Part shown: positions 1 to 6,639 of the stretch, in pieces | Numbering within the stretch: the first letter of the stretch is position 1 | Layout: the number at the start of each line of letters is the position of its first letter | Source of the DNA: Methanosarcinales archaeon | GTDB lineage: Archaea > Halobacteriota > Methanosarcinia > Methanosarcinales > Methanogasteraceae | Reading direction: 5' to 3' | Assembly (NCBI GenBank): GCA_030666765.1 | Contig: DAOUXE010000061.1 | Coordinates: 1-6,639, forward strand | DNA length: 6,639 nt | Position numbers and translations under genes: made by a program | The notes under the pieces: model-generated | Databases searched by the model: none | Told to the model about the DNA's origin: nothing | What the model saw: the letters and a program-made list of their open reading frames with translations, nothing else

Positions 1-141
1 AATCATAATCGGGCGACCAATCAACATACCTGAGTGGTTACCTAACTGAAAATAATAGGTTGCAAGCAGACCGATGGTAAGCAGGAATCCAAGAACGATA
101 AGTTTGGACGCTTCTCCTGTTTCCAATCGCTTCTTCTTCAT
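1..141 (-). CDS. N-terminal fragment of an unrecognised membrane-anchored protein (runs off left edge)
   Basis: An ATG at 141-139 opens a frame that stays free of stops for all 47 codons to the window edge. The visible protein starts with a basic tip (MKKKR), then a short polar stretch, then a hydrophobic segment at about residues 13-31 (from KLIVLGFLL to TYYF). This looks like a signal anchor or first transmembrane helix with the basic end inside. A possible Shine-Dalgarno GGGTGA at 143-148 sits 1 nt from the ATG; the spacing is short but the GGTGA core can still pair with the 16S rRNA 3' end. The gene lies 45 nt after the giant kinase stop with no terminator between, so it is probably the next gene of the operon. 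A membrane sensor, perhaps another kinase, would fit the context, but nothing visible proves a function. The call rests on the clean frame, the start and the hydrophobic segment. Confidence 0.62.
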   Translation of the reverse strand, partial: MKKKRLETGEASKLIVLGFLLTIGLLATYYFQLGNHSGMLIGRPIMI

Positions 142-186
142 TTCACCCTTATCATCTCTTGCTCTATCTATGATTACGCCTTCCGG

Positions 187-3100
187 TTATTCGGTTCCCA
201 TTTCAAATTCTATTCTGAAGGTCGCTCCACCATCGCTCGTGACCTCCAGGGTTCCCTGCAACTGATCTTCAGAGAGGATCTTCACCAGATGCAGACCAAG
301 CGTCTTTGACTTACTGATGTCGAACCCGGGCGGCAGTCCGACGCCATCATCGCATATCGTCAGATGGATCCTGCCTTCTTCTGATGCGCTGAGTCTGACC
401 TCGATCGTCCCATGGTCCCTCCCGTCGAAAGCGTGTTTCAGTGCGTTTGAGAGCAGTTCATTGATGATCAATCCGACAGGCACCGCAATCGATATCGGGA
501 ACGGACGATCAGCCACCCGGATAACACTGACAATTCTCGCATCACCGACCGGATAGCTCTGGAGCAACTGCCCGAGCAGCACATCCACAAATCCCTTCAT
601 ATTTACTTCTGCAAGGTCTCTGCTCTCATACAACTGGGAATGGATGAGGGACATGGTCTTTATCCGGTCCCGTGCTTCAGATAGTACCTCAATTGTCTCT
701 TTATCCCCAACATTCCGCGCCTGCATATTAAGGAGGCTCGAAACAACCTGGAGATTGTTCTTTACCCTGTGATGAATCTCCCGCAGAAGCACCTCTTTCT
801 CTTGCAGGGATCGTTTAATCTGCTCTTCTGTCTGCCTCTCCTTTGTTACGACCCTTGAACAACCGACAATCCCTATTAGATTATGTTCTTCACTCCAGAA
901 AGGCGCCTTGTAAACATCAAAATAGACGAATTCCCCTCTGAGATTGCCAAACTCATCGAATCTTTGCGGTTCTTTTGTTTTCATGACACTCAAATCAGAA
1001 CTCATGCAGGGCTCTCCGAATGTGTGGTAATCAGGGTTTTCAGGATGGGCTTTCCTCTCCCTCCTGGCAAAGTACATATCGTCTTTTCCTATCGGCTCAT
1101 CGGTGTCTATGGCATTTAACAATATGTCACAGCAAGCCTCATTTACAAAGATGAAATTGCCTTCCATATCCTTTGTCCACATAAGGTCTGGCAGATTGTC
1201 ACACATCAGCCTGACCATAGAATATAGGTGCTTGTACCGGCTCTCGCTCTCCTTGAGCGCATCAGCAGCAGCTTTTCGCTCTGTGATGTCACGGGCAATC
1301 GCCAGAAAGAGTTTACGGTCACCAACTTCGAAGCTTTTTCCAGAAATCTCCACAGGTACGAGTGTTCCATCTTTCCTCTGCTGGTTCACCTCAAACACTG
1401 CTTCTTTAATCATCCCATTCCGAACTTTCAGAAACGCTTCATATCCTCTTGGATCGGCGTCAATCTCCTGACTTCCCATTTTTAACAATCCTTCTTTGCT
1501 GTAGCCAAGCAATCCGCAAGCCGCAGAATTGACATCCATAAACTTTCCAGTCTCATCACTCAGGAATATAGCATCTTTGGCGGTCTCAAACAGCGCTCGA
1601 TACCTCCCCTCACTCTCCTTAAGCGCATCAGCAGCAGCTTTTCGCTCTGTGATGTCCGAGTAATGTTCGATACGACCACCTTTATAAAGTCCCGATCGGA
1701 TCGGTTGGCTCCAATGTCTAAGCCAGTATTCTTTTCGGTCTTCTCCGGGAAGCACGTGGCATTCAAAATTTTCTATATATGTATTATTATCATAAGTTGC
1801 AACTACTTTTTGCTTGAAAGTTTCCGGATCTTCAAAAATATCTGTTATCTTGTGGATGAGTTGTCGTTTATCTTTTCCAAGCACATCTTCTCGTTTCAAA
1901 CCAAAGTATTTCTCTGTTGAACGGTTTATCCAGACAACCTTAAATTCGCAGTCGAGAATAAAAATTCCTACCTCAGACGTATCAAGTACATCGTCCATCA
2001 ATGATCGATATTTCCCTTCACTCTCCAGAAGTGCACCCTCAGCAGCTTTTCGCCCGGTGACATCAACCGTCTGGAAGACCGCCCCTTTAAACGTCCCTTT
2101 TGCATCCATAAGCGGCTCCCATGAAGTTGATGCATACCAGGTATCTCCGTTCTTCTTAACAGCCTTGTATTCGAAATCCTTGCACCCCACTTCTCTGCTG
2201 AAGGTGCGCTCAAAGATATCCTTTGCCCTCTTTGCATCATCCTTATGCACCCACTGTAGTACCCCACATGTAAGCTCATCCGGATCGTATCCTGTAAACT
2301 CCTCGCAGTTCGGGCTGACATATCTGGTACTACCATCTGCATCACTGATCAGAAGTACGCTGGGTGCTGTCTCCACAATCGTTCTGAACCGTTCTTCAGC
2401 CGCCCGCAGCCTCTCCTCAGCAACTTTGCGCTCTGTGATGTCTGTCCCGACCGCCCACGAATACCAGCCCGGTATGGGATATTTCTCAGATAGGTTCGAC
2501 CATAGTATCGTCCTTGTACTGCCGTCTTTGCAGGTGATGTCCCATTCCAGGTTCCTAAAGTTACTCCCGTACTCCACAAGCATGGAGTGGATATGATTCT
2601 CGTAATCCTTGTCCGGATAAAGCATTTTGCCGGCTTTTGGGTTATTGATAATTTCCATCGAGTTAAAACCTGTCACTTTTTCGCATTCGGAGTTCCATAC
2701 TATGATGTTCCCTTTATCATCGAATGCATCCAGCATAACCGGCATATTCTCTGCAATCAACTGTAACCTGCCCTCGCTCTCCAGCAGCGCGTTCTCGGCA
2801 GCTTTGCGCTCGGTAACATCTTCATAAATCGCAACGATTTCACCAGATGGCAGCTTGTAAACATAGTTCTCTCTCCAGCCAGCGTTCATCGCACCCTTGT
2901 AAAAAGAGGCCGGAAGACGACCCGGTTCTCCGGTCTGCCATACCCTTTGGAGGACATCAAAGAGTCCGAAATCCACGACCCCGGGAAATGCCTCGAGCAA
3001 GCTTTTACCGATCAGGTCATCTCTCTGCACACACTCTATCTTCTCTGCAGCTCGGTTGAAATCCTTGATGATAAAATCATTTCCGCAATCAACTGCCTCA

Positions 3101-4458
3101 TAGACTGCTACGGCGTTTCCCATATTCTCAAACATCATCCTAAATTGTTCTTCGCTCTTCAGCAGCGCGTCCTCAGCAGCTTTCTGCTCGGTGATATCTG
3201 TCGCGACACCTTCAAAATAACCCTTTCCCGGAACTAGAGCCCCTGAATATTGAATCCATACAACAGAGCCATCCAATCTTGTGACACGGCTCTCAAAATT
3301 GGTGAACTTGCCGTGTTCACGTATGATATCCAATAGCTCTTCCCTTGTTCCGGGATCTACATAATGTTCGGATGCCACATAATCAGCAACGGCATTTTCC
3401 GGGCTATCATAACCGAATATCTCGGCCATACGATTGTTAACCATTAACATCTTGCCGTCTCTAAGCCTCGATCGATATAATCCGACCTGCGTATTGTTAT
3501 AGATAGTTCGATATTTTTCCTCACTCTCCAGAAGAGCGTCCTCAGCAACTTTACGTGCATCTGCTATCTCCTCGTTATGAAGAGCGATCCCTATGTCAGA
3601 AGCCACCTCTACAAGAAGTCCTTTCTCCTCGTCATCTATTGTGACACCAGATGCAAGTAGTACGGCGAGCAGCCCGAATAACCTGCCAGCATGTTCTACA
3701 CGGATGATCGCAGCTTCCTTTCCGAGACACGCGTCTTTGAAGAAACAGTCTCCACACTTCCTTGATTTATCCAGAACCAGGACCCTCTCCCCCGCCCACA
3801 GTGCATCTCTGATGCAGGGGGGATGATCGCCACTTGTTACATGCTTGCTGAAACGCGAGACATCATCCGGAAAACCCGAACCTACAACCGTTGCAAATCT
3901 TTCGCCATCCTCTAGTGAACCGAGCCATGCAGCATCATAGCCCCGTGCATCCACAAGCGCATCACAGGATTTCCTGAAGAGACTATCTCTTTCTGTCTCG
4001 GTCACAATCAACTGGTTAATATTTCTGATCGCCTTAAGGACGCTATTCAGATGCTTGATGCGTGCCTCTACTGCCATCCGCTCGATTGCGTAGCGTAGTG
4101 TGCGTGCCAGCAGATCACCATCCGCCCTGCCCTTGACCAGATAGTCCTGTGCGCCCTTGCTCATGCCTTCAAGAGCAAGCTCCGTATCATCAAGACCGGT
4201 GAGCATCACGATCGGCACTTCCGGCGTCTGATCATGCACCTTCTCAAATGTATCGATCCCGGAACTGTCCGGCAGTCCAAGATCGAGCAGAACCACATCG
4301 ATCCCGCCTTTTTGGATGCGCGTTAACCCCTCCGAGAGCCGGAAGGCATTCTCCACATCGAAGAGAGTACTGTCCACCTCTGAGAGCATCTCCGTTATCA
4401 GGCGGGCGTCTCCCGGGTTGTCCTCGATTAACAGAACCTTGATCGGCCTATCCGCCAT
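187..4458 (-). CDS. Giant hybrid sensor histidine kinase: REC-GAF-7xPAS-HisKA_2-HATPase_c
   Basis: This 1423-residue soluble sensor kinase shows no membrane segment. An N-terminal receiver (about 5-127) has acid pocket E12/D13, phosphoacceptor D59, T87 and K109. A GAF-like domain follows (about 135-298) with a cysteine cluster C215, C235, C238, C244. Seven PAS/PAC units come next, at about 312-426, 432-552, 562-678, 688-803, 813-940, 950-1062 and 1072-1207. Most end in a DITERK-like motif and are joined by helical linkers of the AADALKESE type. The core is HisKA_2 (about 1219-1292) with the IHHRVKNN box, H1229 or H1230 being the phosphoacceptor. The ATPase has N-box N1338 ([11 protein letters not shown]), DDGVGLP at 1370-1376 and GLHLV at 1388-1392. 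All catalytic motifs look intact. By family knowledge it autophosphorylates on His and passes phosphate to receivers, here plausibly its own or the adjacent Rcp1-like protein. I chose the ATG at 4458 over a GTG at 4467, because that GTG lies inside the GGGGTGA ribosome site. The start overlaps the upstream receiver gene by 11 nt. The ligand is unknown. Confidence 0.95.
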   Translation of the reverse strand: MADRPIKVLLIEDNPGDARLITEMLSEVDSTLFDVENAFRLSEGLTRIQKGGIDVVLLDLGLPDSSGIDTFEKVHDQTPEVPIVMLTGLDDTELALEGMSKGAQDYLVKGRADGDLLARTLRYAIERMAVEARIKHLNSVLKAIRNINQLIVTETERDSLFRKSCDALVDARGYDAAWLGSLEDGERFATVVGSGFPDDVSRFSKHVTSGDHPPCIRDALWAGERVLVLDKSRKCGDCFFKDACLGKEAAIIRVEHAGRLFGLLAVLLASGVTIDDEEKGLLVEVASDIGIALHNEEIADARKVAEDALLESEEKYRTIYNNTQVGLYRSRLRDGKMLMVNNRMAEIFGYDSPENAVADYVASEHYVDPGTREELLDIIREHGKFTNFESRVTRLDGSVVWIQYSGALVPGKGYFEGVATDITEQKAAEDALLKSEEQFRMMFENMGNAVAVYEAVDCGNDFIIKDFNRAAEKIECVQRDDLIGKSLLEAFPGVVDFGLFDVLQRVWQTGEPGRLPASFYKGAMNAGWRENYVYKLPSGEIVAIYEDVTERKAAENALLESEGRLQLIAENMPVMLDAFDDKGNIIVWNSECEKVTGFNSMEIINNPKAGKMLYPDKDYENHIHSMLVEYGSNFRNLEWDITCKDGSTRTILWSNLSEKYPIPGWYSWAVGTDITERKVAEERLRAAEERFRTIVETAPSVLLISDADGSTRYVSPNCEEFTGYDPDELTCGVLQWVHKDDAKRAKDIFERTFSREVGCKDFEYKAVKKNGDTWYASTSWEPLMDAKGTFKGAVFQTVDVTGRKAAEGALLESEGKYRSLMDDVLDTSEVGIFILDCEFKVVWINRSTEKYFGLKREDVLGKDKRQLIHKITDIFEDPETFKQKVVATYDNNTYIENFECHVLPGEDRKEYWLRHWSQPIRSGLYKGGRIEHYSDITERKAAADALKESEGRYRALFETAKDAIFLSDETGKFMDVNSAACGLLGYSKEGLLKMGSQEIDADPRGYEAFLKVRNGMIKEAVFEVNQQRKDGTLVPVEISGKSFEVGDRKLFLAIARDITERKAAADALKESESRYKHLYSMVRLMCDNLPDLMWTKDMEGNFIFVNEACCDILLNAIDTDEPIGKDDMYFARRERKAHPENPDYHTFGEPCMSSDLSVMKTKEPQRFDEFGNLRGEFVYFDVYKAPFWSEEHNLIGIVGCSRVVTKERQTEEQIKRSLQEKEVLLREIHHRVKNNLQVVSSLLNMQARNVGDKETIEVLSEARDRIKTMSLIHSQLYESRDLAEVNMKGFVDVLLGQLLQSYPVGDARIVSVIRVADRPFPISIAVPVGLIINELLSNALKHAFDGRDHGTIEVRLSASEEGRIHLTICDDGVGLPPGFDISKSKTLGLHLVKILSEDQLQGTLEVTSDGGATFRIEFEMGTE
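1247..1290 (-). repeat. Near-identical linker copy A (pairs with 1613-1656)
   Basis: It matches the copy at 1613-1656 at 43 of 44 bases; the one difference is a synonymous Leu codon (CTC here, CTT there). Identity ends abruptly on both sides, where different PAS domains begin. Other linkers in the gene are clearly more diverged. Confidence 0.85.
1613..1656 (-). repeat. Near-identical linker copy B (pairs with 1247-1290)
   Basis: This is the partner of 1247-1290, 366 nt away, and brackets the sixth PAS domain. Recombination between the two direct repeats would remove or duplicate exactly one PAS unit in frame, since 366 is a multiple of three. Confidence 0.85.
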
Positions 4459-4903
4459 TATATTCACCCCGCGGCAGTTTCACTATAGTGAGCCAGAAAT
4501 CCTCGATCGATCGTATCACCCTGATGAACTGGTCGAGGTCAACAGGTTTGGTGATGTAGCAGTTCGCATGCAGATCATAAGATCTGAAGATGTCCTGTTC
4601 CGCACTCGACGTGGTCAGGACCACTACCGGAATGTTTTTCAAGTCGGGATCGGCTTTGATATCTGCGAGTACTTCTCTACCATCCTTCCTTGGCAGGTTC
4701 AGATCGAGCAGGATGATATCCGGTCTGGGTGCACCGGTATACGCCCCGGTTTGACGCAGGAATGAGATCGCGTCCACTCCATCCTTCACCACATGCATGT
4801 TGTTTTGTACCTTGCCGTCCTTGAGTACCTCCTGCGTCAGGCGCACATCGCCGGGGTTATCCTCCACCAGCAGAATCTCAACAGTGTCCCACATCGTTTC
4901 CAT
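4448..4903 (-). CDS. Stand-alone response regulator, Rcp1-like single receiver domain
   Basis: A 151-residue protein made of one CheY-like receiver with no output domain. Key residues are all present: acid pocket E14/D15 in LLVEDNPGD, phosphoacceptor D67 in [10 protein letters not shown]97 in VVVLTTS, and K119 followed by P120. The long loop before the phosphoacceptor strand ([10 protein letters not shown]) and the C-terminal helix with FWLTIVKLP are typical of the Rcp1 (phytochrome-partner) type of receiver. In that family it accepts phosphate from a cognate histidine kinase and acts through protein contacts. Its start at 4903 is supported by AGGGAGG at 4913-4919 with 9 nt spacing; another ATG three codons later is less well placed. 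It overlaps the end of the preceding kinase by 26 nt and the start of the giant kinase by 11 nt, so it is a natural phosphate partner of either. Which kinase it serves is an inference. Confidence 0.95.
   Translation of the reverse strand: METMWDTVEILLVEDNPGDVRLTQEVLKDGKVQNNMHVVKDGVDAISFLRQTGAYTGAPRPDIILLDLNLPRKDGREVLADIKADPDLKNIPVVVLTTSSAEQDIFRSYDLHANCYITKPVDLDQFIRVIRSIEDFWLTIVKLPRGEYNGG
4464..4470 (-). promoter_or_regulatory. Shine-Dalgarno site GGGGTGA that sets the giant kinase start
   Basis: GGGGTGA lies 5 nt (ATATA) before the ATG at 4458-4456. It is complementary to the 3' end of 16S rRNA. The in-frame GTG at 4467-4465 is part of this motif, so it is unlikely to be the start. The site lies inside the last codons of the upstream receiver gene, consistent with coupled translation. 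Confidence 0.7.
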
Positions 4904-5612
4904 GATTGTTTGCCTCCCTGTAATCGTTCCCTATCCCAAACGTTATCAAAAACGTCGTTCCTTCCGTACAGGTGACCTTGATGTCCCCCTGCAACTGGTC
5001 CTTTGCAAGAATCTTTACAAGATGCAGACCAAGCGATCCGGTTGTATCGATATCAACTCCGGGAGGTAATCCCGCGCCGTCATCGCTTACGGTCAGACTT
5101 GCCTCACCATCTCCGGTAACATCGAAACTGACCTTGACCTTTCCTTCAGTTCTTCCGGCAAAAGCATGTTTGAAAACGTTTGAGAGCAGTTCGTTTGGAA
5201 TAAGCCCTATGTGCACTGCAGTAGATACCGGAAGCGGATAATCGGTTATATGGCTGACCGAGGTGATCCTCGTATCCATGGCCGGATAACTCTGAAACGA
5301 CTGTCTTGCAATCCCTTCCAGAAACTCTTTCATATTCACCTCTACCAAATTTCCGCTATTATACAACTGGGCATGCATAAGAACCATCGTATTCACCCGA
5401 TCCCTTGATTCTGAGAGTATAGCGGCTGTATCCCTACCACTGGCAAGCCCTGCCTGCATATTTAGCAGGCTTGAGACCACCTGAAGATCGTTTTTTACCC
5501 GGTGATGCATCTCCCTAAGCAGCATCTCTTTCTCCCCCAGTTCTGCTTTGATCCGGTCTTGCGTATGTTTCCGGTCGGTGATGTTACGAGCGATGCCGAT
5601 AAGACCCGTCAC
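4878..5612 (-). CDS. HisKA_2 histidine kinase core (3' half of the interrupted kinase)
   Basis: A 244-codon frame if started at the GTG at 5612. It opens with the last strand of the PAS/PAC domain ([13 protein letters not shown]), then a helical linker, then HisKA_2 with MHHRVKND at about 35-42 (H36 or H37 phosphoacceptor). The ATPase domain has N-box N145 ([12 protein letters not shown]), DDGAGLP at 177-183 and GLHLV at 195-199. The catalytic set is complete. The 24-residue block around the histidines differs at only two positions from the giant kinase, one being Asn to Asp in the conserved KNN. The GTG start has GGGGAG directly against it with no spacer, which is poor. An ATG at 5525 with GGGGGAG 6 nt upstream is a better placed restart and would leave a bare kinase core, but that G-rich stretch also encodes a family-typical LGEKE, so it may be chance. 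The end overlaps the next receiver gene by 26 nt. Confidence 0.8.
   Translation of the reverse strand: MTGLIGIARNITDRKHTQDRIKAELGEKEMLLREMHHRVKNDLQVVSSLLNMQAGLASGRDTAAILSESRDRVNTMVLMHAQLYNSGNLVEVNMKEFLEGIARQSFQSYPAMDTRITSVSHITDYPLPVSTAVHIGLIPNELLSNVFKHAFAGRTEGKVKVSFDVTGDGEASLTVSDDGAGLPPGVDIDTTGSLGLHLVKILAKDQLQGDIKVTCTEGTTFLITFGIGNDYREANNHGNDVGHC
4913..4919 (-). promoter_or_regulatory. Shine-Dalgarno site AGGGAGG for the Rcp1-like receiver
   Basis: AGGGAGG stands 9 nt before the ATG at 4903-4901 and supports that start over the second ATG at 4894. It lies within the C-terminal codons of the preceding kinase gene. Confidence 0.65.
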
Positions 5613-5660
5613 CTCCCCATCCGCATCGAAGTAAGGAACCTTGATTGCCTGAAACCAGTA

Positions 5661-6305
5661 TTAAGTTCCATTCGGAGCGGTCATGCGCTTAACGATCTCC
5701 TTTGGTTCGCCAGTCGCAAAGACCACCCTGTCATCTTCCCCATTCTTCGCTGCCTCTTTTATATCCGGCATCAGTTCGAAATCATCCTTCCCGATGACCT
5801 CTTCGCGAGCCGATCCGAAACACTCAGCCGTTTTATCGTTGGCGATCACATACCTGCTGTTTAAGTCCTTGAAGAAGATGACGTCGTATGCGCACTCTAC
5901 AATGGATTGGTACTGTCTGAGTTCTCTCTCTACCTTCCACCGTTTGACCGCGTTCTCAACAGTAGTTTGCAGGACCGTCAGGTAATTGTTATCAGGGTCT
6001 TTTACCAGATAGTCGTAAGCACCTACCCTCATCGCTCTTACTGCCGTCTCTTCATCCCCTGCGCCGGTGACCACTATGATGGGTGCATCCACCCCCATCT
6101 CGAAGATATCGAATACTGTTCCGTCCCCTAGCTGATAATCCGCAATCACAGTGTCGAATCTCTTAAAATCAAGTATCGTCTTTGCTTCCGCAACCGAGCT
6201 TGCTACCGTGTAATCGTGCGGACTACCATTTTCCTTGACAGATCGATTAAACGCCATCCGGTCCACCAGGTCGTCCTCTACCAGCATAATGTTGTATCGT
6301 TCCAT
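5661..6305 (-). CDS. Receiver plus truncated PAS domain (5' half of the interrupted kinase)
   Basis: A 214-residue product as the sequence stands. The receiver (about 4-125) has acid pocket E10/D11/D12, phosphoacceptor D56 in VIADYQLGD, T80 and K102. The DYQLGDGTVFDI and AYDYLVKD motifs match receivers fused to PAS sensor kinases. A helical linker (KRWKVERELRQYQSIV) leads into a PAS domain from about 133 that keeps its early part (DVIFFKDLNSRYVIAN, GKDDFELMP) but stops after TAPNGT, before its last strands. The start ATG at 6305 has GGGGGA at 6313-6318 with 7 nt spacing, and lies 3 nt after the stop of the preceding receiver gene. If translated alone, it would be a receiver with an incomplete PAS and no kinase, which may fold poorly. 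I regard it as the front part of one broken kinase gene. Confidence 0.8.
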   Translation of the reverse strand: MERYNIMLVEDDLVDRMAFNRSVKENGSPHDYTVASSVAEAKTILDFKRFDTVIADYQLGDGTVFDIFEMGVDAPIIVVTGAGDEETAVRAMRVGAYDYLVKDPDNNYLTVLQTTVENAVKRWKVERELRQYQSIVECAYDVIFFKDLNSRYVIANDKTAECFGSAREEVIGKDDFELMPDIKEAAKNGEDDRVVFATGEPKEIVKRMTAPNGT

Positions 6306-6308
6306 AAA

Positions 6309-6639
6309 TCAGTCCCCCGGTAACTCCGAGAGAGTCCGGTACAGGTTGATGGTCTTCATCACTTCCACAAACCGGGCATAATCGACTGGTTTGACCATAT
6401 ATCCGGAGACACCGAGATTGAAACTGTCCACCTTATCCTGCTCCTCTCTTGAGGTCGTCAACACGACGACCGGGATATTCTTTAGTACTCCATTCTTCTT
6501 TGCTGCTGTCAAAAACTCTATGCCATTCATCCGTGGCATATTAAGGTCTAAAAGAACGATTCCTGGTCTATTATTTCCTTCATCCCCCAGGTACGAAAGT
6601 GCATCTTCACCATCGGAAGCGACGATCAGGGGATTTGTG
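6309..6639 (-). CDS. Stand-alone Rcp1-like response regulator, N-terminus beyond right edge
   Basis: The frame is open to the window edge; the first whole codon is 6638-6636, giving 109 visible residues. The visible part runs from NPLIVASDGEDALSYL through the phosphoacceptor motif IVLLDLNMPR (Asp at visible residue 31), VVVLTTS (Thr 61) and YMVKPVD (Lys 83) to a TGA at 6309-6311. The ATG at 6539 falls inside the phosphoacceptor loop and cannot be the real start. About 30-35 N-terminal residues, including the acid pocket, are off the window, judged against the 151-residue relative at 4448-4903. It is a single receiver with no output domain, presumed to take phosphate from the kinase that begins 3 nt downstream. 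It ends shortly after NLYRTLSELPGD and lacks the extra tail of the second receiver. Confidence 0.93.
   Translation of the reverse strand, partial: TNPLIVASDGEDALSYLGDEGNNRPGIVLLDLNMPRMNGIEFLTAAKKNGVLKNIPVVVLTTSREEQDKVDSFNLGVSGYMVKPVDYARFVEVMKTINLYRTLSELPGD
6313..6318 (-). promoter_or_regulatory. Shine-Dalgarno site GGGGGA for the REC-PAS reading frame
   Basis: GGGGGA lies 7 nt before the ATG at 6305-6303, inside the last codons of the upstream receiver gene (ending LPGD). The stop codon of that gene falls in the spacer, so termination and initiation are adjacent. Confidence 0.6.

Larger units (their letters stand above)
1247..3567 (-). repeat. Seven-fold inter-PAS linker repeat within the giant kinase gene
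   Basis: A 44-nt unit that encodes the end of one sensor domain and the linker helix to the next ([15 protein letters not shown] and variants) recurs at 1247-1290, 1613-1656, 2021-2064, 2399-2442, 2777-2820, 3155-3198 and 3524-3567. Start-to-start distances are 366, 408, 378, 378, 378 and 369 nt. The spacing equals one PAS/PAC domain plus linker. Three successive distances of exactly 378 nt show domains of equal length, although the PAS sequences between the linkers are clearly different from one another. The 3524 copy follows the GAF domain and has lost the DITERK part. The repeat is coding in nature; it marks the modular build of the sensor region. Confidence 0.8.
4878..6305 (-). pseudogene. 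REC-PAS-HisKA_2-HATPase hybrid kinase interrupted by an in-frame TAA
   Basis: This is the whole locus of the smaller kinase. The REC-PAS half ends at TAA (5661-5663). Exactly 16 sense codons follow in the same frame (YWFQAIKVPYFDADGE) before the first possible start of the downstream half at 5612. Those 16 codons read as the missing last strands of the PAS/PAC domain, and the join reaches the usual end IARNITDRK. Ignoring the stop gives one 475-codon frame with the order receiver, PAS, HisKA_2, ATPase, like the giant kinase next door but with one PAS and no GAF. This points to a single gene broken by one substitution (GAA, CAA or AAA to TAA) or by a sequencing or assembly error, not to two ancestral genes. 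No frameshift is involved. Because the stop is TAA, pyrrolysine read-through (TAG) does not apply. Real translation of the halves as two proteins remains possible. Confidence 0.75.

Noticed and set aside
142..186. Terminator or regulatory RNA between the giant kinase and the next gene
   Set aside because: The 45 nt contain no clear hairpin and no T-rich run; only a likely ribosome site near the next ATG is visible.
1814..2596. 260-codon open frame on the plus strand
   Set aside because: It is antisense to the giant kinase, whose PAS domains are unmistakable here. The translation is Ser-rich low-complexity sequence with no recognisable domain, as expected of a shadow frame.
1247..3567. Periodic repeats taken as a CRISPR-like or mobile array
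   Set aside because: The repeats are in-frame coding linkers between PAS domains, with spacers of about 320-360 nt that encode those domains.
4448..4450. TAG stop of the Rcp1-like receiver as a possible pyrrolysine codon
   Set aside because: The protein already has normal family length, and the frame beyond the TAG overlaps the receiver domain of the next gene in another frame without any conserved sequence.
4316..4765. 149-codon plus-strand frame across the receiver/kinase junction
   Set aside because: It is antisense to two well-supported receiver domains and shows no family features of its own.
5609..5616. Perfect GGAGGTGA Shine-Dalgarno match on the minus strand downstream of the TAA
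   Set aside because: No ATG, GTG or TTG in frame follows at a usable distance, and the bases simply encode the GEV of the PAS domain. The GTG inside it has no spacer.

Overview
The window holds a dense run of two-component signalling genes, all on the minus strand and read from high to low coordinates. I see no RNA gene, insertion sequence, CRISPR array or convincing terminator. The layout suggests one operon that begins beyond the right edge and continues beyond the left edge. The host is probably a euryarchaeon of the methanogen or anaerobic methane-oxidiser type, or a member of the former Deltaproteobacteria. Both groups carry giant REC-GAF-PAS kinases with HisKA_2 cores, and the Shine-Dalgarno-like sites (GGGGTGA, AGGGAGG) fit either. 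The host call is an inference and is weak.

In transcription order the window contains: (1) a stand-alone Rcp1-like receiver protein whose N-terminus lies off the right edge (6309-6639); (2) a REC-PAS-HisKA_2-HATPase hybrid kinase at 4878-6305, split by an in-frame TAA at 5661-5663 into a REC-PAS half and a kinase half; (3) a complete 151-residue Rcp1-like receiver (4448-4903); (4) a 1423-residue REC-GAF-7xPAS-HisKA_2-HATPase sensor kinase (187-4458); and (5) the first 47 codons of an unrecognised membrane-anchored protein (1-141). Gene junctions are a 3-nt gap, a 26-nt overlap, an 11-nt overlap and a 45-nt gap, so co-transcription and probably translational coupling are expected.

The pattern is two consecutive copies of a 'single-domain receiver, then receiver-headed HisKA_2 kinase' module. 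No DNA-binding or enzymatic output domain is visible. The likely logic is that each kinase senses cytoplasmic or redox signals through PAS/GAF domains and exchanges phosphate with its own N-terminal receiver and/or the neighbouring Rcp1-like receiver. Output would then be by protein-protein interaction. The most notable points are the precise in-frame stop in the smaller kinase, the near-identical 44-bp inter-PAS linkers in the giant kinase, and a cysteine cluster in its GAF domain. These are variations on known families; I do not see a clearly new type of system.
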